Positions 43,283-51,752 of a DNA stretch of 64,000 bases are shown in pieces (within the stretch, counting starts at the first letter, position 1; every line of letters begins with the position of its first letter). The notes beneath the pieces were generated by a model, which made no database searches, was not told the origin of the DNA, and saw only the letters and a list, made by a program, of their open reading frames with translations. Source of the stretch: DASQEH01 sp038239485 (GTDB lineage: Bacteria; Actinomycetota; Actinomycetes; Propionibacteriales; Nocardioidaceae); NCBI GenBank assembly GCA_038239485.1, contig JBBSET010000001.1, positions 48,302-112,301 on the forward strand, written 5' to 3'. The position numbers and the translations under genes are program-made.

Positions 43283-43404
43283 CAGAGCCACAGCGCGCCG
43301 ATGACGATCACCGCGATGTCCTTGTATCCGTACGCGTTGACGCCGGGGAAGCGCTTCTCGATCCCCGCCAGCAGCACCTCGTTGCCCGTCGCTGTGGAAG
43401 CCAT
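43282..43404 (-). CDS. Small ORF (40 aa) translationally coupled to cdd
   Basis: Unrecognised. ATG at 43404 has a good Shine-Dalgarno (cgaggaga, about five bases before the ATG), and the TGA overlaps the cdd ATG. The product begins MASTATGNEVLLAGIEKRFP and ends in a hydrophobic stretch (KDIAVIVIGALWL), which could anchor in the membrane. Coding quality (third-position G/C) looks normal. It could be a true small membrane peptide, or the tail of a transporter gene lost from this operon. Confidence 0.55.
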   Translation of the reverse strand: MASTATGNEVLLAGIEKRFPGVNAYGYKDIAVIVIGALWL

Positions 43405-43449
43405 CGGTCTCCTCGATCTCGGAGGGTGGTCGCCGAGCCGGGTGACTCC

Positions 43450-44649
43450 TCAGCGTCTCCCGGTGGACACGGCGAAGTTGCTGAACAGGCGGACCCCGAC
43501 GCCGATCGCCGCCTCGTCGAGGTCGAAGCTGCCTCGGTGCAGGTCACCGCCGTCTGCCAGCTCGTGCTTGCGGACGCCGAGCCGGACCAGCGCGCCCGGG
43601 GCCCGCTCCAGGATCCAGGCGAAGTCCTCACCGCCGAGGCTCTGGGCGATGGTGGTGACCTGGTCGGTCCCGAAGACGTCGCGGGCAACGGCCCGCATCA
43701 GGTCCGTCGACACCTCGTCGTTGACGCACGGGGGCACGCTGCGGTGCATGTCGACGTCGACGTCGACCCCGAACGGGGAGACCAGCGACCGCACCAGGTC
43801 CGGCACCATGGCGTGGGCGGAGTCCGACACTCGTGCGTCGAGGCATCGGATCGTTCCCTCGGCGAAGCCGTCCTGCGGGATCGCGTTGGCGACACCTCCG
43901 GCGTGCACCTGACCCCAGACGACGCTCAAGCCCGCTCTCGGGTCAGCCAGCCGTGACAGCAGTCCCGGCAGCTCGGTGATGACCGCCCCCAGGGCATACA
44001 CGAGGTCAGCGGTCAGGTGGGGACGCGCGGTATGGCCGCCCGGCCCGCGCATCATCACCTTGATCCGGTCGGCACCGGCGGTGATCGCCCCGGACCTGAA
44101 CCCCAGCTTGCCTACCTCGATCCTGGGTTCGCAGTGGAGCGCGAAGACGCGCTGGAGACCGTCGATCTCGCCGTCGGCGAGAACCGCGAGGGCGCCGCCC
44201 GGCGTCAACTCCTCGGCGGGCTGGAAGATGAGCCGGACCGAGCGGTGCAGGAGCTCTTGACGCTGGAGCTCCGCGAGGACCAGACCGGTACCGAGGACGA
44301 CCGCCGCGTGGGCGTCGTGTCCGCAGGCGTGGCAGACGCCGTCGCGTCGGGAGCGGTAGGGGACGAGCTTGCTGTCCTGCAGCGGCAACGCGTCGATGTC
44401 GGCGCGGAACCCCAGCACCGCCGGCTCCTCAGCGGAGCCGATGACGTCACAGACGACACCGGTCCCGCTGGTGAGCACACGGGGCTGCAGGCCGGCCTGG
44501 GTGAGCCGCTCGACGATGGCCGCCGTGGTCCGGAACTCCTCGTGCCCGAGCTCGGGCTGGCTGTGCAGCGAACGCCTGAACTCGATCAGCTCGGCCTCGA
44601 AGGTCTTGGTCAGTCGGTCGACCTCGTCGCGGGCGGCTGGAGTGAGCAT
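43450..44649 (-). CDS. M20 family metallo-amidohydrolase (N-acyl amino acid hydrolase-like)
   Basis: A 399-residue dinuclear-metal hydrolase of the M20D type. It has RRSLHSQPELGHEEF at the start, FRADIDALP, the metal ligands CHACGHDAH, catalytic FQPAEE and ALHCEP, a dimerisation lid with GPGGHTARP, and QSLGGEDFAW near the C-terminus. It corresponds in position to amiB1/amiA1 near the M. tuberculosis deoA-cdd cluster. The likely reaction is cleavage of an N-acyl or N-carbamoyl amino acid; substrate not readable. Confidence 0.9.
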   Translation of the reverse strand: MLTPAARDEVDRLTKTFEAELIEFRRSLHSQPELGHEEFRTTAAIVERLTQAGLQPRVLTSGTGVVCDVIGSAEEPAVLGFRADIDALPLQDSKLVPYRSRRDGVCHACGHDAHAAVVLGTGLVLAELQRQELLHRSVRLIFQPAEELTPGGALAVLADGEIDGLQRVFALHCEPRIEVGKLGFRSGAITAGADRIKVMMRGPGGHTARPHLTADLVYALGAVITELPGLLSRLADPRAGLSVVWGQVHAGGVANAIPQDGFAEGTIRCLDARVSDSAHAMVPDLVRSLVSPFGVDVDVDMHRSVPPCVNDEVSTDLMRAVARDVFGTDQVTTIAQSLGGEDFAWILERAPGALVRLGVRKHELADGGDLHRGSFDLDEAAIGVGVRLFSNFAVSTGRR

Positions 44650-44769
44650 GGTTCAAGTGTCCCATCCGCCCCTCGCCCCGTCTCGCTGACCATGCATGGC
44701 GAGGGAGGAAGTTGTACTGGCGAAGCGATTGGTAACAGATCCGACATCTCGAGGCCGGTCTATGCGGGC

Positions 44770-46350
44770 TCAGAAGGCGTCCGGCGGGCGATACACGCCC
44801 CACACCTCGCGTAGCGCGTCGCATACCTCGCCGACCGTTCCGTGGGCAGCCAGCGCGGCCTTCATGGGAGCGAGGACGTTGTCGCTTCCCTGAGCCGCCG
44901 ACCGCAGCCGGTCGAGATGGCGGTCGACAACACCGGAGTCGCGGGTGGATCGCAGCGCGGCCAGTCGCTCGGCTTGCTGAGCCTCGATCGCGGGGTCGAC
45001 CCTCAGCGGCTCGTAGGGGTCGTCGACGTCGACGGTGAACCGGTTGACGCCGACGACCGTGCGCTCCTCGTCGTCGATCTCCAGGGCGATCCGGTAGGCC
45101 GACTTCTCGATCTCCTCCTTCTGGAAGCCCGTCTCGATGGCGCAGACCGCGCCCCCGCGGTCCTCGACGGCCGTCATCAGGTCGCGAGCCGCCCGCTCGA
45201 CGTCATCGGTCAGGGACTCCATTGCGTACGACCCCGCCCAGGGGTCGACGGTCTTGGTCACGTCGGTCTCATAGGCGATCACCTGCTGGGTCCGCAGAGC
45301 GAGCCGGGCGGCCTTCTCCGTCGGCAGCCCGATCGCCTCGTCGAAGGAGTTGGTGTGCAGCGACTGGGTCCCGCCGAAGACCGCCGCCAGCGCCTGCACC
45401 GTCACTCGGACCAGGTTCACCTCGGGCTGCTGGGCGGTCAGCTGGACCCCGGCGGTCTGGGTATGGAACCGCAACATCAGGGACTTCGGGTTCTTGGCCC
45501 CGAACTCGTCCCGCATCACCTCGGCCCAGATCCGGCGGGCGGCCCGGAACTTGGCGACCTCCTCCAGGATCGACGTGCGGGAGACGAAGAAGAAGGCCAG
45601 CCGGGGGGCGAACTCGTCGACGTCCTGCCCGGACTCGATGGCCGCCCGGACGTACTCGATCCCGTTCGCCAGCGTGAAGGCGATCTCCTGTGCGGGGGTC
45701 GCTCCGGCCTCGGCCATGTGGTAGCCGGAGATCGAGATCGTGTTCCAACGCGGCATCTCGTCGCGGCAGTAGGTGAACAGGTCGGTGACCAGTCGCAGCG
45801 AGTGCTTGGGCGGGTAGATGTAGGTCCCGCGAGCGATGTACTCCTTGAGCACGTCGTTCTGCGTGGTTCCGGTCAGCTTGGCGCCCGGGACGCCCTGGTC
45901 CTCGCCGACGAGCTGGTACAGGAGCAGCAACAGGGCCGCGGGGGCGTTGATCGTCATCGACGTCGACACGGTGTCGAGAGGGATCCCGTCGAGCAACAGA
46001 CGCATGTCGTCGAGGGAGTCGATGGCCACGCCGACCTTGCCGACCTCGCCGTGCGAGATCTCCGCGTCGGAGTCGTATCCCATCTGGGTCGGCAGGTCGA
46101 AGGCGACGGAGAGGCCGGTGGTGCCCGCCGCCGTGAGCTGGTGGTAGCGCCGGTTGCTCTCGACGGCGGTGCCGAAGCCGGCGTACTGGCGCATCGTCCA
46201 GGGGCGTCCGGTGTACATCGACTCGTAGACGCCGCGGGTGTAGGGGTACGAGCCGGGTCGGCCAAGCTGGGAGTCCGCGTCCCAGCCGTCGAGTGAGGTC
46301 GGTCCGTACACCGGCTCGAACGGCTGGCCCGACTCCGTGATTCGGCTCAC
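44770..46350 (-). CDS. Methylmalonyl-CoA mutase-like (acyl-CoA mutase) large subunit without B12 domain
   Basis: A 526-residue B12-dependent mutase catalytic TIM barrel. YPYTRGVYESMYTGRPWTMRQYAGF, SVAFDLPTQMGYDSD and TQNDVLKEYIARGTYIYPP align with the methylmalonyl-CoA mutase large chain. The Tyr of SMYTGRPWT and the Arg of YIARGTYIYPP are the residues that in methylmalonyl-CoA mutase contact the substrate carboxylate, suggesting a carboxylated substrate rather than isobutyryl-CoA. The C-terminal cobalamin-binding domain (DxHxxG) is absent, so a separate small subunit is needed; none is in this window. Start GTG 46350 follows a leaderless-type -10. Confidence 0.9.
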   Translation of the reverse strand: MSRITESGQPFEPVYGPTSLDGWDADSQLGRPGSYPYTRGVYESMYTGRPWTMRQYAGFGTAVESNRRYHQLTAAGTTGLSVAFDLPTQMGYDSDAEISHGEVGKVGVAIDSLDDMRLLLDGIPLDTVSTSMTINAPAALLLLLYQLVGEDQGVPGAKLTGTTQNDVLKEYIARGTYIYPPKHSLRLVTDLFTYCRDEMPRWNTISISGYHMAEAGATPAQEIAFTLANGIEYVRAAIESGQDVDEFAPRLAFFFVSRTSILEEVAKFRAARRIWAEVMRDEFGAKNPKSLMLRFHTQTAGVQLTAQQPEVNLVRVTVQALAAVFGGTQSLHTNSFDEAIGLPTEKAARLALRTQQVIAYETDVTKTVDPWAGSYAMESLTDDVERAARDLMTAVEDRGGAVCAIETGFQKEEIEKSAYRIALEIDDEERTVVGVNRFTVDVDDPYEPLRVDPAIEAQQAERLAALRSTRDSGVVDRHLDRLRSAAQGSDNVLAPMKAALAAHGTVGEVCDALREVWGVYRPPDAF

Positions 46351-46356
46351 CTCAGC

Positions 46357-46362
46357 AGCCTA
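46357..46362 (-). promoter_or_regulatory. Leaderless -10 hexamer (TAGGCT) for the mutase gene
   Basis: On the minus strand TAGGCT ends six bases before GTG 46350, consistent with transcription starting at the start codon. Confidence 0.45.
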
Positions 46363-46462
46363 TGTCCGTTCGGTCCCGCCCGGCCACGACGCTCCGCTGG
46401 CAACGTCACAGCCGGACTTTCGGGATTGGGAGGGGAACGACGCGGGAAGGGGAAGGGCCGGC

Positions 46463-47395
46463 TCAGCTCGGCAGCGACTCGTTGTTGCCGCCGGAGACCA
46501 CGACGGTCACGGTCTGGCCGGGGTGTACCTCGACCTGGCCGCCAAGCACGGCTGCGAGGGCGACACAGGCACCGGGCTCGGCGAGCACCCGCAGGCTGCC
46601 CCAGAGAAAGCGCCGCGCGTCGGCGATGGCGGCCTCCTCGACCACTACGGGCGCCACAAGATGCCGGACCGCGACCTCGTACGCGATGTCGCCGACCGTT
46701 TGCGCCCCGAGCGAGTCCACGGCGATGCCGCCGACCGTCGTGGCGACGGGGCGCCCGGCCGCGAGAGCCACGGCGAGGCTGGGGCACAGTCGGGGCTCGA
46801 CCGGCTGCACCTGGGCAACACCGTCGAGGGCGGCGGCAAGGCCGGCGTAGAGGCCGCCGCCACCGCAGCCCACGACCACGACGGAGGACTCGGGCACCTG
46901 ATCCTCGATCTCGAGCCCGAGCGTCCCGGCTCCGCTCACGGTCTCGAAGGTGTCGTAGGGGTGGATCAGCGGCACCCCCACGCGTTCGGAGAAGAGGCGA
47001 CACTCGACCAGGGCGTCCCCGACGAAGCCGTCGACAAGATGCGTCCGGCCGCCGTACTCCGCGATCCTGGCGATCTTGGCCGGTGGGGCGGTGGAGGGCA
47101 CGAAGACGTCGGCAGTGAGGCCTGCTCGCGCTGCCGCCCAGGAGACGGCCCCGGCGTGGTTGCCGCCGGACGCGGCACAGATACCTGTGCCTGGCTGCAG
47201 CGACAGCACGCTGTTCAGGGCTCCGCGTGCCTTGAAGGAGCCGCTGTGCTGCACCAGCTCGAGCTTGAGCACGACTTCGCCGGCGAGCCCCGTCTCGCCC
47301 GGGGCCAGCGTGAGCACAGGCGTCCGCCGCACCGCACGCCCGAGCCGGTACGCGGCCGCCTCGATGTCAGGCCGCGCAGGGACCCGTACGGACAT
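46463..47395 (-). CDS. PLP-dependent threonine/serine dehydratase-like enzyme
   Basis: A 310-residue fold-type II PLP enzyme. The Schiff-base Lys is in SGSFKARGALN (about residue 55), the substrate loop is ASGGNHAGAVSWAA, the phosphate-binding glycines are VVGCGGGGLYAGL, and a C-terminal SGGNNE ends the active domain. There is no ACT regulatory domain, so it resembles catabolic or serine-racemase-like dehydratases. Whether it acts on threonine, serine or another amino acid is not decided by the sequence. 112 bp downstream of the mutase start with no obvious coupling. Confidence 0.85.
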   Translation of the reverse strand: MSVRVPARPDIEAAAYRLGRAVRRTPVLTLAPGETGLAGEVVLKLELVQHSGSFKARGALNSVLSLQPGTGICAASGGNHAGAVSWAAARAGLTADVFVPSTAPPAKIARIAEYGGRTHLVDGFVGDALVECRLFSERVGVPLIHPYDTFETVSGAGTLGLEIEDQVPESSVVVVGCGGGGLYAGLAAALDGVAQVQPVEPRLCPSLAVALAAGRPVATTVGGIAVDSLGAQTVGDIAYEVAVRHLVAPVVVEEAAIADARRFLWGSLRVLAEPGACVALAAVLGGQVEVHPGQTVTVVVSGGNNESLPS

Positions 47396-47463
47396 CAGTA
47401 CGGTTCTCTGTGGCCCACCGGATCAGTCTGCCGTACCCGCCAGGCGTCAGGTGGGCTCGACGT

Positions 47464-48564
47464 TCAGCGCGACCGGCCGAAGATGAGCGCGGCCACGAAC
47501 CCTGCGATCGCGCCGAACACCGCGCTGCCGGCGTCGAAGCCGGTACGCCCCTCCTGGCCGCCCTCCGGACCGCCCACGGTGACGGGGAGGCGGGCCCGGG
47601 CGTCGGCCCGGTCGGCCACCGCCACGGCGGCCTCCGACAGGTCGGCGCGCCGGGTGGTCGTGTCCCCGGCCACGCTGGCGGTCATCGCCCAGCACGCCCC
47701 GTACAGCACCAGGCGAGAGAAGTAGTTGATCCAGACCACCAAGGTGATGGCGATCGCCAGCGGCGCGAAGGCGGACCCGCCCACGCCACCGAGGACATTG
47801 ACCACCAGCAGTTTGAGGATCTCGAAACCGAACGCCCCGAGGAACGCGCCCTGCACGAGCGCCTTCGTCGTCAGGTGCGGCGGCTTGCCGAGCAGCTTGA
47901 ACATCACGTAGAACAGGAATGTGCTGGCGGCGAGCCCCAGCACGATCCCGACAGCCCAGATCAGCGGCTCACCGATGGCCGTGCCGTCGAGGCCGACCCA
48001 GCCGAGGATTGTCCCGGCCCAGCCCTTGACGGCGCCGGAGATGCCGACCGAGACGACCATGACGAGACCGAGGATCGCCAGCACGACCAGGTCGGTGAGC
48101 TTGCCGACGATGAAGTTCCCCTGGCGGTACTTCGGCACCTGGAAGGCGTCCTGCAGCGCGGTCCGCAGGCCGGACAGCCAGCCCAGGCCGGAGTAGAGCA
48201 CGCCGAGGAAGCCGATGATGCCTGCCGCCGCCTTGGCGTTCTCGATGTCGCTGAGGCTGATCGTCCCGGGCTTGCCGGTCGTGCTCACGATGCCGGGCAG
48301 CACCTGCTCGATCGCCGTCGTGAGGGAGTCCTTGGCGCCGGGGTAGGCGACGCTCACGTAGCCGACGACGGCGAAGGCGAGCGCCAGGATCGGGAAGAAG
48401 GACAGGAACCCGAAGTACGTCACTGCCCCGGCCAACACGCTGCCCTGCACCTTGCCGTAATGGTCGTTCATCAACATCACGTGGTCGACGAAGGGATAAC
48501 GGTCGCGCAACGCCTGGATCCGCGCCTTGATCTTGCCGCCGATACCCGATGATTCCTCAGCCAT
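47464..48564 (-). CDS. YihY/BrkB family inner-membrane protein
   Basis: A 366-residue membrane protein of the YihY/UPF0761 family (formerly confused with RNase BN). It has about six membrane helices and the conserved GSVLAGAVTYFGFLSFFPILALAF and GVLYSGLGWLSGLRTALQDAFQV blocks, plus ITLVVWINYFSRLVLYGACW. The cytoplasmic C-terminal tail (about 300-366) carries a hydrophobic end. Start ATG 48564 overlaps the 2'-5' RNA ligase gene by eight bases. Function of the family remains unclear. Confidence 0.88.
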   Translation of the reverse strand: MAEESSGIGGKIKARIQALRDRYPFVDHVMLMNDHYGKVQGSVLAGAVTYFGFLSFFPILALAFAVVGYVSVAYPGAKDSLTTAIEQVLPGIVSTTGKPGTISLSDIENAKAAAGIIGFLGVLYSGLGWLSGLRTALQDAFQVPKYRQGNFIVGKLTDLVVLAILGLVMVVSVGISGAVKGWAGTILGWVGLDGTAIGEPLIWAVGIVLGLAASTFLFYVMFKLLGKPPHLTTKALVQGAFLGAFGFEILKLLVVNVLGGVGGSAFAPLAIAITLVVWINYFSRLVLYGACWAMTASVAGDTTTRRADLSEAAVAVADRADARARLPVTVGGPEGGQEGRTGFDAGSAVFGAIAGFVAALIFGRSR

Positions 48565-49123
48565 GTGCGTCCAGTACCCCGCCGGGCGCCGAGATACCGA
48601 CACCACCGCCGCTTCTGACTGCCTTGTGCAACGGGTAGGCCGCCACCCGGCGCCATACCCCTTGGTGGACGTAGAGTCCGAACGAGTCGATCTCGAAGGC
48701 CCGGTCGTAGTCGGCGAGCACCTCGTAGGCGCGATCGAGAGCCCCCTCGTCGACGTCGTGGGCGATGGTCACATGGGGATGGTAGGGAAAGGCGAGCTGC
48801 TGAGCCAACGGCCCCTGCCGGGCGTCGTCGGCAAGCAGCTCACAGGCCGAGATCCCCTCGGTGACGTTGATGAAGACGACGGGCGAGACCGGCCGGAAGG
48901 TCGCTGTGCCGCGGATCCTGAGACGGAACGCGCTGTGCCGCTTGGCGACGTCGGCAAGGTGGGCACCGATCAGGTCGACCGTGCCGCCTACCTCGGTCGG
49001 CGGCACCAGCGTGATATGCGTGGGTATCGACGTGGCCTGAGGGTCACCGAAGGAGGCACGGTACCGCTGCAGCTCGTCTGCATACGGCTGGGGGATCGCT
49101 ATCGCCACGCCGATCGTCGACAC
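48557..49123 (-). CDS. 2'-5' RNA ligase family protein (2H phosphoesterase)
   Basis: A 188-residue 2H-superfamily protein with both catalytic motifs: HITLV (about residue 36) and HVTIA (about 118). These act on 2',3'-cyclic or 2'-5' phosphodiester bonds in RNA or nucleotides. It overlaps the downstream YihY gene by eight bases, a pairing seen in other actinobacteria, though no functional reason is known. Start GTG 49123 follows a TATCGT hexamer by seven bases. Confidence 0.85.
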   Translation of the reverse strand: MSTIGVAIAIPQPYADELQRYRASFGDPQATSIPTHITLVPPTEVGGTVDLIGAHLADVAKRHSAFRLRIRGTATFRPVSPVVFINVTEGISACELLADDARQGPLAQQLAFPYHPHVTIAHDVDEGALDRAYEVLADYDRAFEIDSFGLYVHQGVWRRVAAYPLHKAVRSGGGVGISAPGGVLDAHG

Positions 49124-49130
49124 GGGCTCG

Positions 49131-49136
49131 ACGATA
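49131..49136 (-). promoter_or_regulatory. Leaderless -10 hexamer (TATCGT)
   Basis: Minus-strand TATCGT, seven bases before GTG 49123; drives the RNA ligase-YihY pair. Confidence 0.45.
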
Positions 49137-49187
49137 GCCCGTCGGCGACTTTGGTCGCTCGTCGAGACCTTCCCCCCAAGGGTCGTG

Positions 49188-50222
49188 TCAGCGCGCCCTG
49201 ACGAAGCCGACCTTGTCGAACACCGTGCTGAGCGTCTCGACGGCGACCGAGCCGGCCCGTTCGGCGCCGTCGGCGAGGATGGCGTCGATCTCCGTCCGGT
49301 CCTCGAGCAGCTCGATGGTCCGGTCGCGGATCGGGGTCACGAAGTCCTCGACGATCACGCCGAGGTCCTTCTTGAGGTCACCGTAGCCACGGCCTTCGTA
49401 CTCCGTCACGATGTCGTCGACCGTGCGGCCGCTGAGCGCGGAGTAGATCGTGAGGAGGTTGGAGATGCCGGGCTTCTCGACCGGGTCGAAGGCGACCTCG
49501 CGGCCTGAGTCGGTCACCGCGGACCGGATCTTCTTCGCCGACCTCCTCGGCTCGTCGAGGATCTCCACGATGCCGGCAGGCGACGACGCGGACTTGCTCA
49601 TCTTCGCCGTCGGGTCCTGCAGGTCCAGGACCTTCGCGGTCGCCTTGATGATATGGGCCTCGGGCAGGACGAACGTCTCGCCGTACCGGTGGTTGAAGCG
49701 GCCACCGAGGTCTCGGGTGAGCTCCAGGTGCTGGCGCTGGTCCTCTCCGACGGGGACCCGGTGTGCCTGGTAGAGCAGGATGTCTGCCGCCTGGAGCACG
49801 GGATACGTGAAGAGCCCGACCGAGGTCCGGTCCTGACCGCTCTTGGCTGACTTGTCCTTGAACTGGGTCATCCGTGCCGCCTCGCCGAAGCCGGTGATAC
49901 AGCTGAGGACCCAGGCGAGCTGGGCATGCTCGGGGACCTGTGACTGGACGAAGATCGTGCAGTGGGCCGGGTCGAGCCCCATCGCCACGAGCTGGGCGAC
50001 CGCCGCCCTGGTCCGCTGGTGCAGCACTCTCGGGTCCTGCTCGACCGTGATCGCGTGCAGGTCGACGATGCAGTAGAAGGCGTCGTGGTCGAACTGCAGT
50101 GCCACCCACTGGCGCAGCGCGCCGAGATAGTTGCCCAGGTGGAACGAGTCAGCGGTCGGCTGGATCCCTGACAGCACACGCGGACGGTCCGGACTCGGCG
50201 TGGGCGATGACATAACCGCCAT
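49188..50222 (-). CDS. trpS: Tryptophanyl-tRNA synthetase
   Basis: Charges tRNA-Trp. The 344-residue class I synthetase has the HIGH-equivalent SFHLGNYLGALRQW, the KMSKS loop PTAKMSKSASSPAG and the TrpRS-specific segment YPVLQAADILLYQAHRVPVGEDQ. Two starts are possible, ATG 50222 or ATG 50213 (MSSPTPSP). No tryptophan leader peptide or T-box was seen upstream. It is a stand-alone housekeeping gene; some actinobacteria carry a second copy, which is not in this window. Confidence 0.96.
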   Translation of the reverse strand: MAVMSSPTPSPDRPRVLSGIQPTADSFHLGNYLGALRQWVALQFDHDAFYCIVDLHAITVEQDPRVLHQRTRAAVAQLVAMGLDPAHCTIFVQSQVPEHAQLAWVLSCITGFGEAARMTQFKDKSAKSGQDRTSVGLFTYPVLQAADILLYQAHRVPVGEDQRQHLELTRDLGGRFNHRYGETFVLPEAHIIKATAKVLDLQDPTAKMSKSASSPAGIVEILDEPRRSAKKIRSAVTDSGREVAFDPVEKPGISNLLTIYSALSGRTVDDIVTEYEGRGYGDLKKDLGVIVEDFVTPIRDRTIELLEDRTEIDAILADGAERAGSVAVETLSTVFDKVGFVRAR

Positions 50223-50241
50223 TGTGCCAAACCACGTCGAC

Positions 50242-51612
50242 TCAGGAGACGACGTCCGCCGACGCGTCCTGGGCGGTGGCCGAGGCGCCGTTGGAGGCTC
50301 GCAGCGGCTGATCCACGGGTGAGGACGACCCCGGGCCCGAGTCCGGGGCGATCTTTACCCTGGCGATCCGTCGACCGTCGAGCTCGACGACGGTGAGAAC
50401 GTGGCGGTCGATGGCGGCGGTCTCGCCGATCAGCGGGACGTGGCCGAGCTGCTGGACGATGTATCCGGCCACCGTCTCGTACGGCCCCTCGGGCAGCTCG
50501 AGCCCGGTCTCGTCCTCGAAGTCGTCGAGGTTGAGCAGACCGTCGACCTCGACCTCGCCGGTCAGAGACTGTGTCGTCTCCGGCTCGTCGACGTCGTACT
50601 CGTCGCGGATGTCCCCGACGAGCTCCTCGACCAGGTCCTCGAGCGTCACGATTCCGGCGGTGCCGCCGTACTCGTCGACGACGATCGCCAGATGCGCGCC
50701 CTCGCGTCGCATGTCGGTCAGCGCCGACAGCAGCGCCCGGGTCGCGGGGAGCATGAGCACGTCACGCGCGATGTCCTCGACGCGGACCGAGCGCCCGGCC
50801 ATCCGCGGGTCGAAGAGGTCGCGGACGTGCACGAACCCCAGCACGTCGTCGGACGACTCGCCGATGACCGGATAACGCGAGTGGGGGCGCTCGAGCGCGA
50901 GCTGCGCCGCCTTGTAGGCCGGCGTCTCGGCGGCGATGAAGTCCACCTCGGTACGCGGCACCATCACCTCGCGGATCTGGCGGCCGCCCGCCTCGAAGAC
51001 CTCCTCGACGATCTGCCGCTCCTCCGCACCCAACGTCTCCGAGCCGGACACCAGCTCACGCAGCTCCGCGTCGGTGATCTGCTCGCGCTGGGCTCCCGGG
51101 TCGCCACCGAGAAGGCGTACCACCAGGTTCGTCGAGATCGACAGCAGCCAGATCACCGGCCGGGCCAGCTTGGCGATCCGGTCGACGGTCGGTGCCACCG
51201 CCAGCGAGATCCGCTCGGCCCGCTGCAGCGCGAGCCGCTTCGGGGTCAGCTCGCCGACGACGAGGGAGACGTACGAGATCGCCAACGTGATGACGATGAG
51301 GGCGGCGGTCTCCGAAGCGCCCTTCGACCAGCCCCACGCCTCGAACGACGGAGCCAGCCTGCCGGCCAGCGTGGCGCCCCCGAAGGCAGCGGACATGAAG
51401 CCCGACAAGGTGACGCCGACCTGGACTGCGGCGAGGAAGCGGTTGGGATCGCTGTTGAGCTTCGCGACGATGTCGCCACGGCGTCCGGTGCCTTCGAGAC
51501 CCTTGGCCTGACTGTCGCGCAGCGACACCAGGGCCATCTCCGCGAGGACGAACAGGCCGCTCGTCAGGATGAAGACGAGGACGAGTGCAATACCTCGCAA
51601 CGTGCCACTCAC
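50242..51612 (-). CDS. Hemolysin-like CNNM/CorC protein (DUF21 + CBS + CorC domain)
   Basis: About 456 residues. The DUF21 transmembrane domain (about 1-180) has roughly four helices, with LRGIALVLVFILTSGLFVLAEMALVSLRDSQAKGLE at its start. A tandem CBS pair (about 205-320, EVMVPRTEVDFI...) follows, then the CorC_HlyC C-terminal domain (about 340-425, VDGLLNLDDFEDETG). The family is linked to Mg or other cation efflux, not haemolysis. The GTG at 51612 places the first helix at the N-terminus; longer starts add a non-conserved basic stretch. It follows trpS in the same direction by 19 bp. Confidence 0.88.
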   Translation of the reverse strand: MSGTLRGIALVLVFILTSGLFVLAEMALVSLRDSQAKGLEGTGRRGDIVAKLNSDPNRFLAAVQVGVTLSGFMSAAFGGATLAGRLAPSFEAWGWSKGASETAALIVITLAISYVSLVVGELTPKRLALQRAERISLAVAPTVDRIAKLARPVIWLLSISTNLVVRLLGGDPGAQREQITDAELRELVSGSETLGAEERQIVEEVFEAGGRQIREVMVPRTEVDFIAAETPAYKAAQLALERPHSRYPVIGESSDDVLGFVHVRDLFDPRMAGRSVRVEDIARDVLMLPATRALLSALTDMRREGAHLAIVVDEYGGTAGIVTLEDLVEELVGDIRDEYDVDEPETTQSLTGEVEVDGLLNLDDFEDETGLELPEGPYETVAGYIVQQLGHVPLIGETAAIDRHVLTVVELDGRRIARVKIAPDSGPGSSSPVDQPLRASNGASATAQDASADVVS

Positions 51613-51752
51613 AGGGCGCGCTCGCGATGTCGGCGCGACTGCGGGCGGCACTGACTAGAGCACGGGTCGTCCACCTGACAAGGGTAACGATCGGCAGCCA
51701 CGAACCGGCAATTGTGTTGAGCCGAGTGGCTCGCACCCTGCACTGTGGGGGT

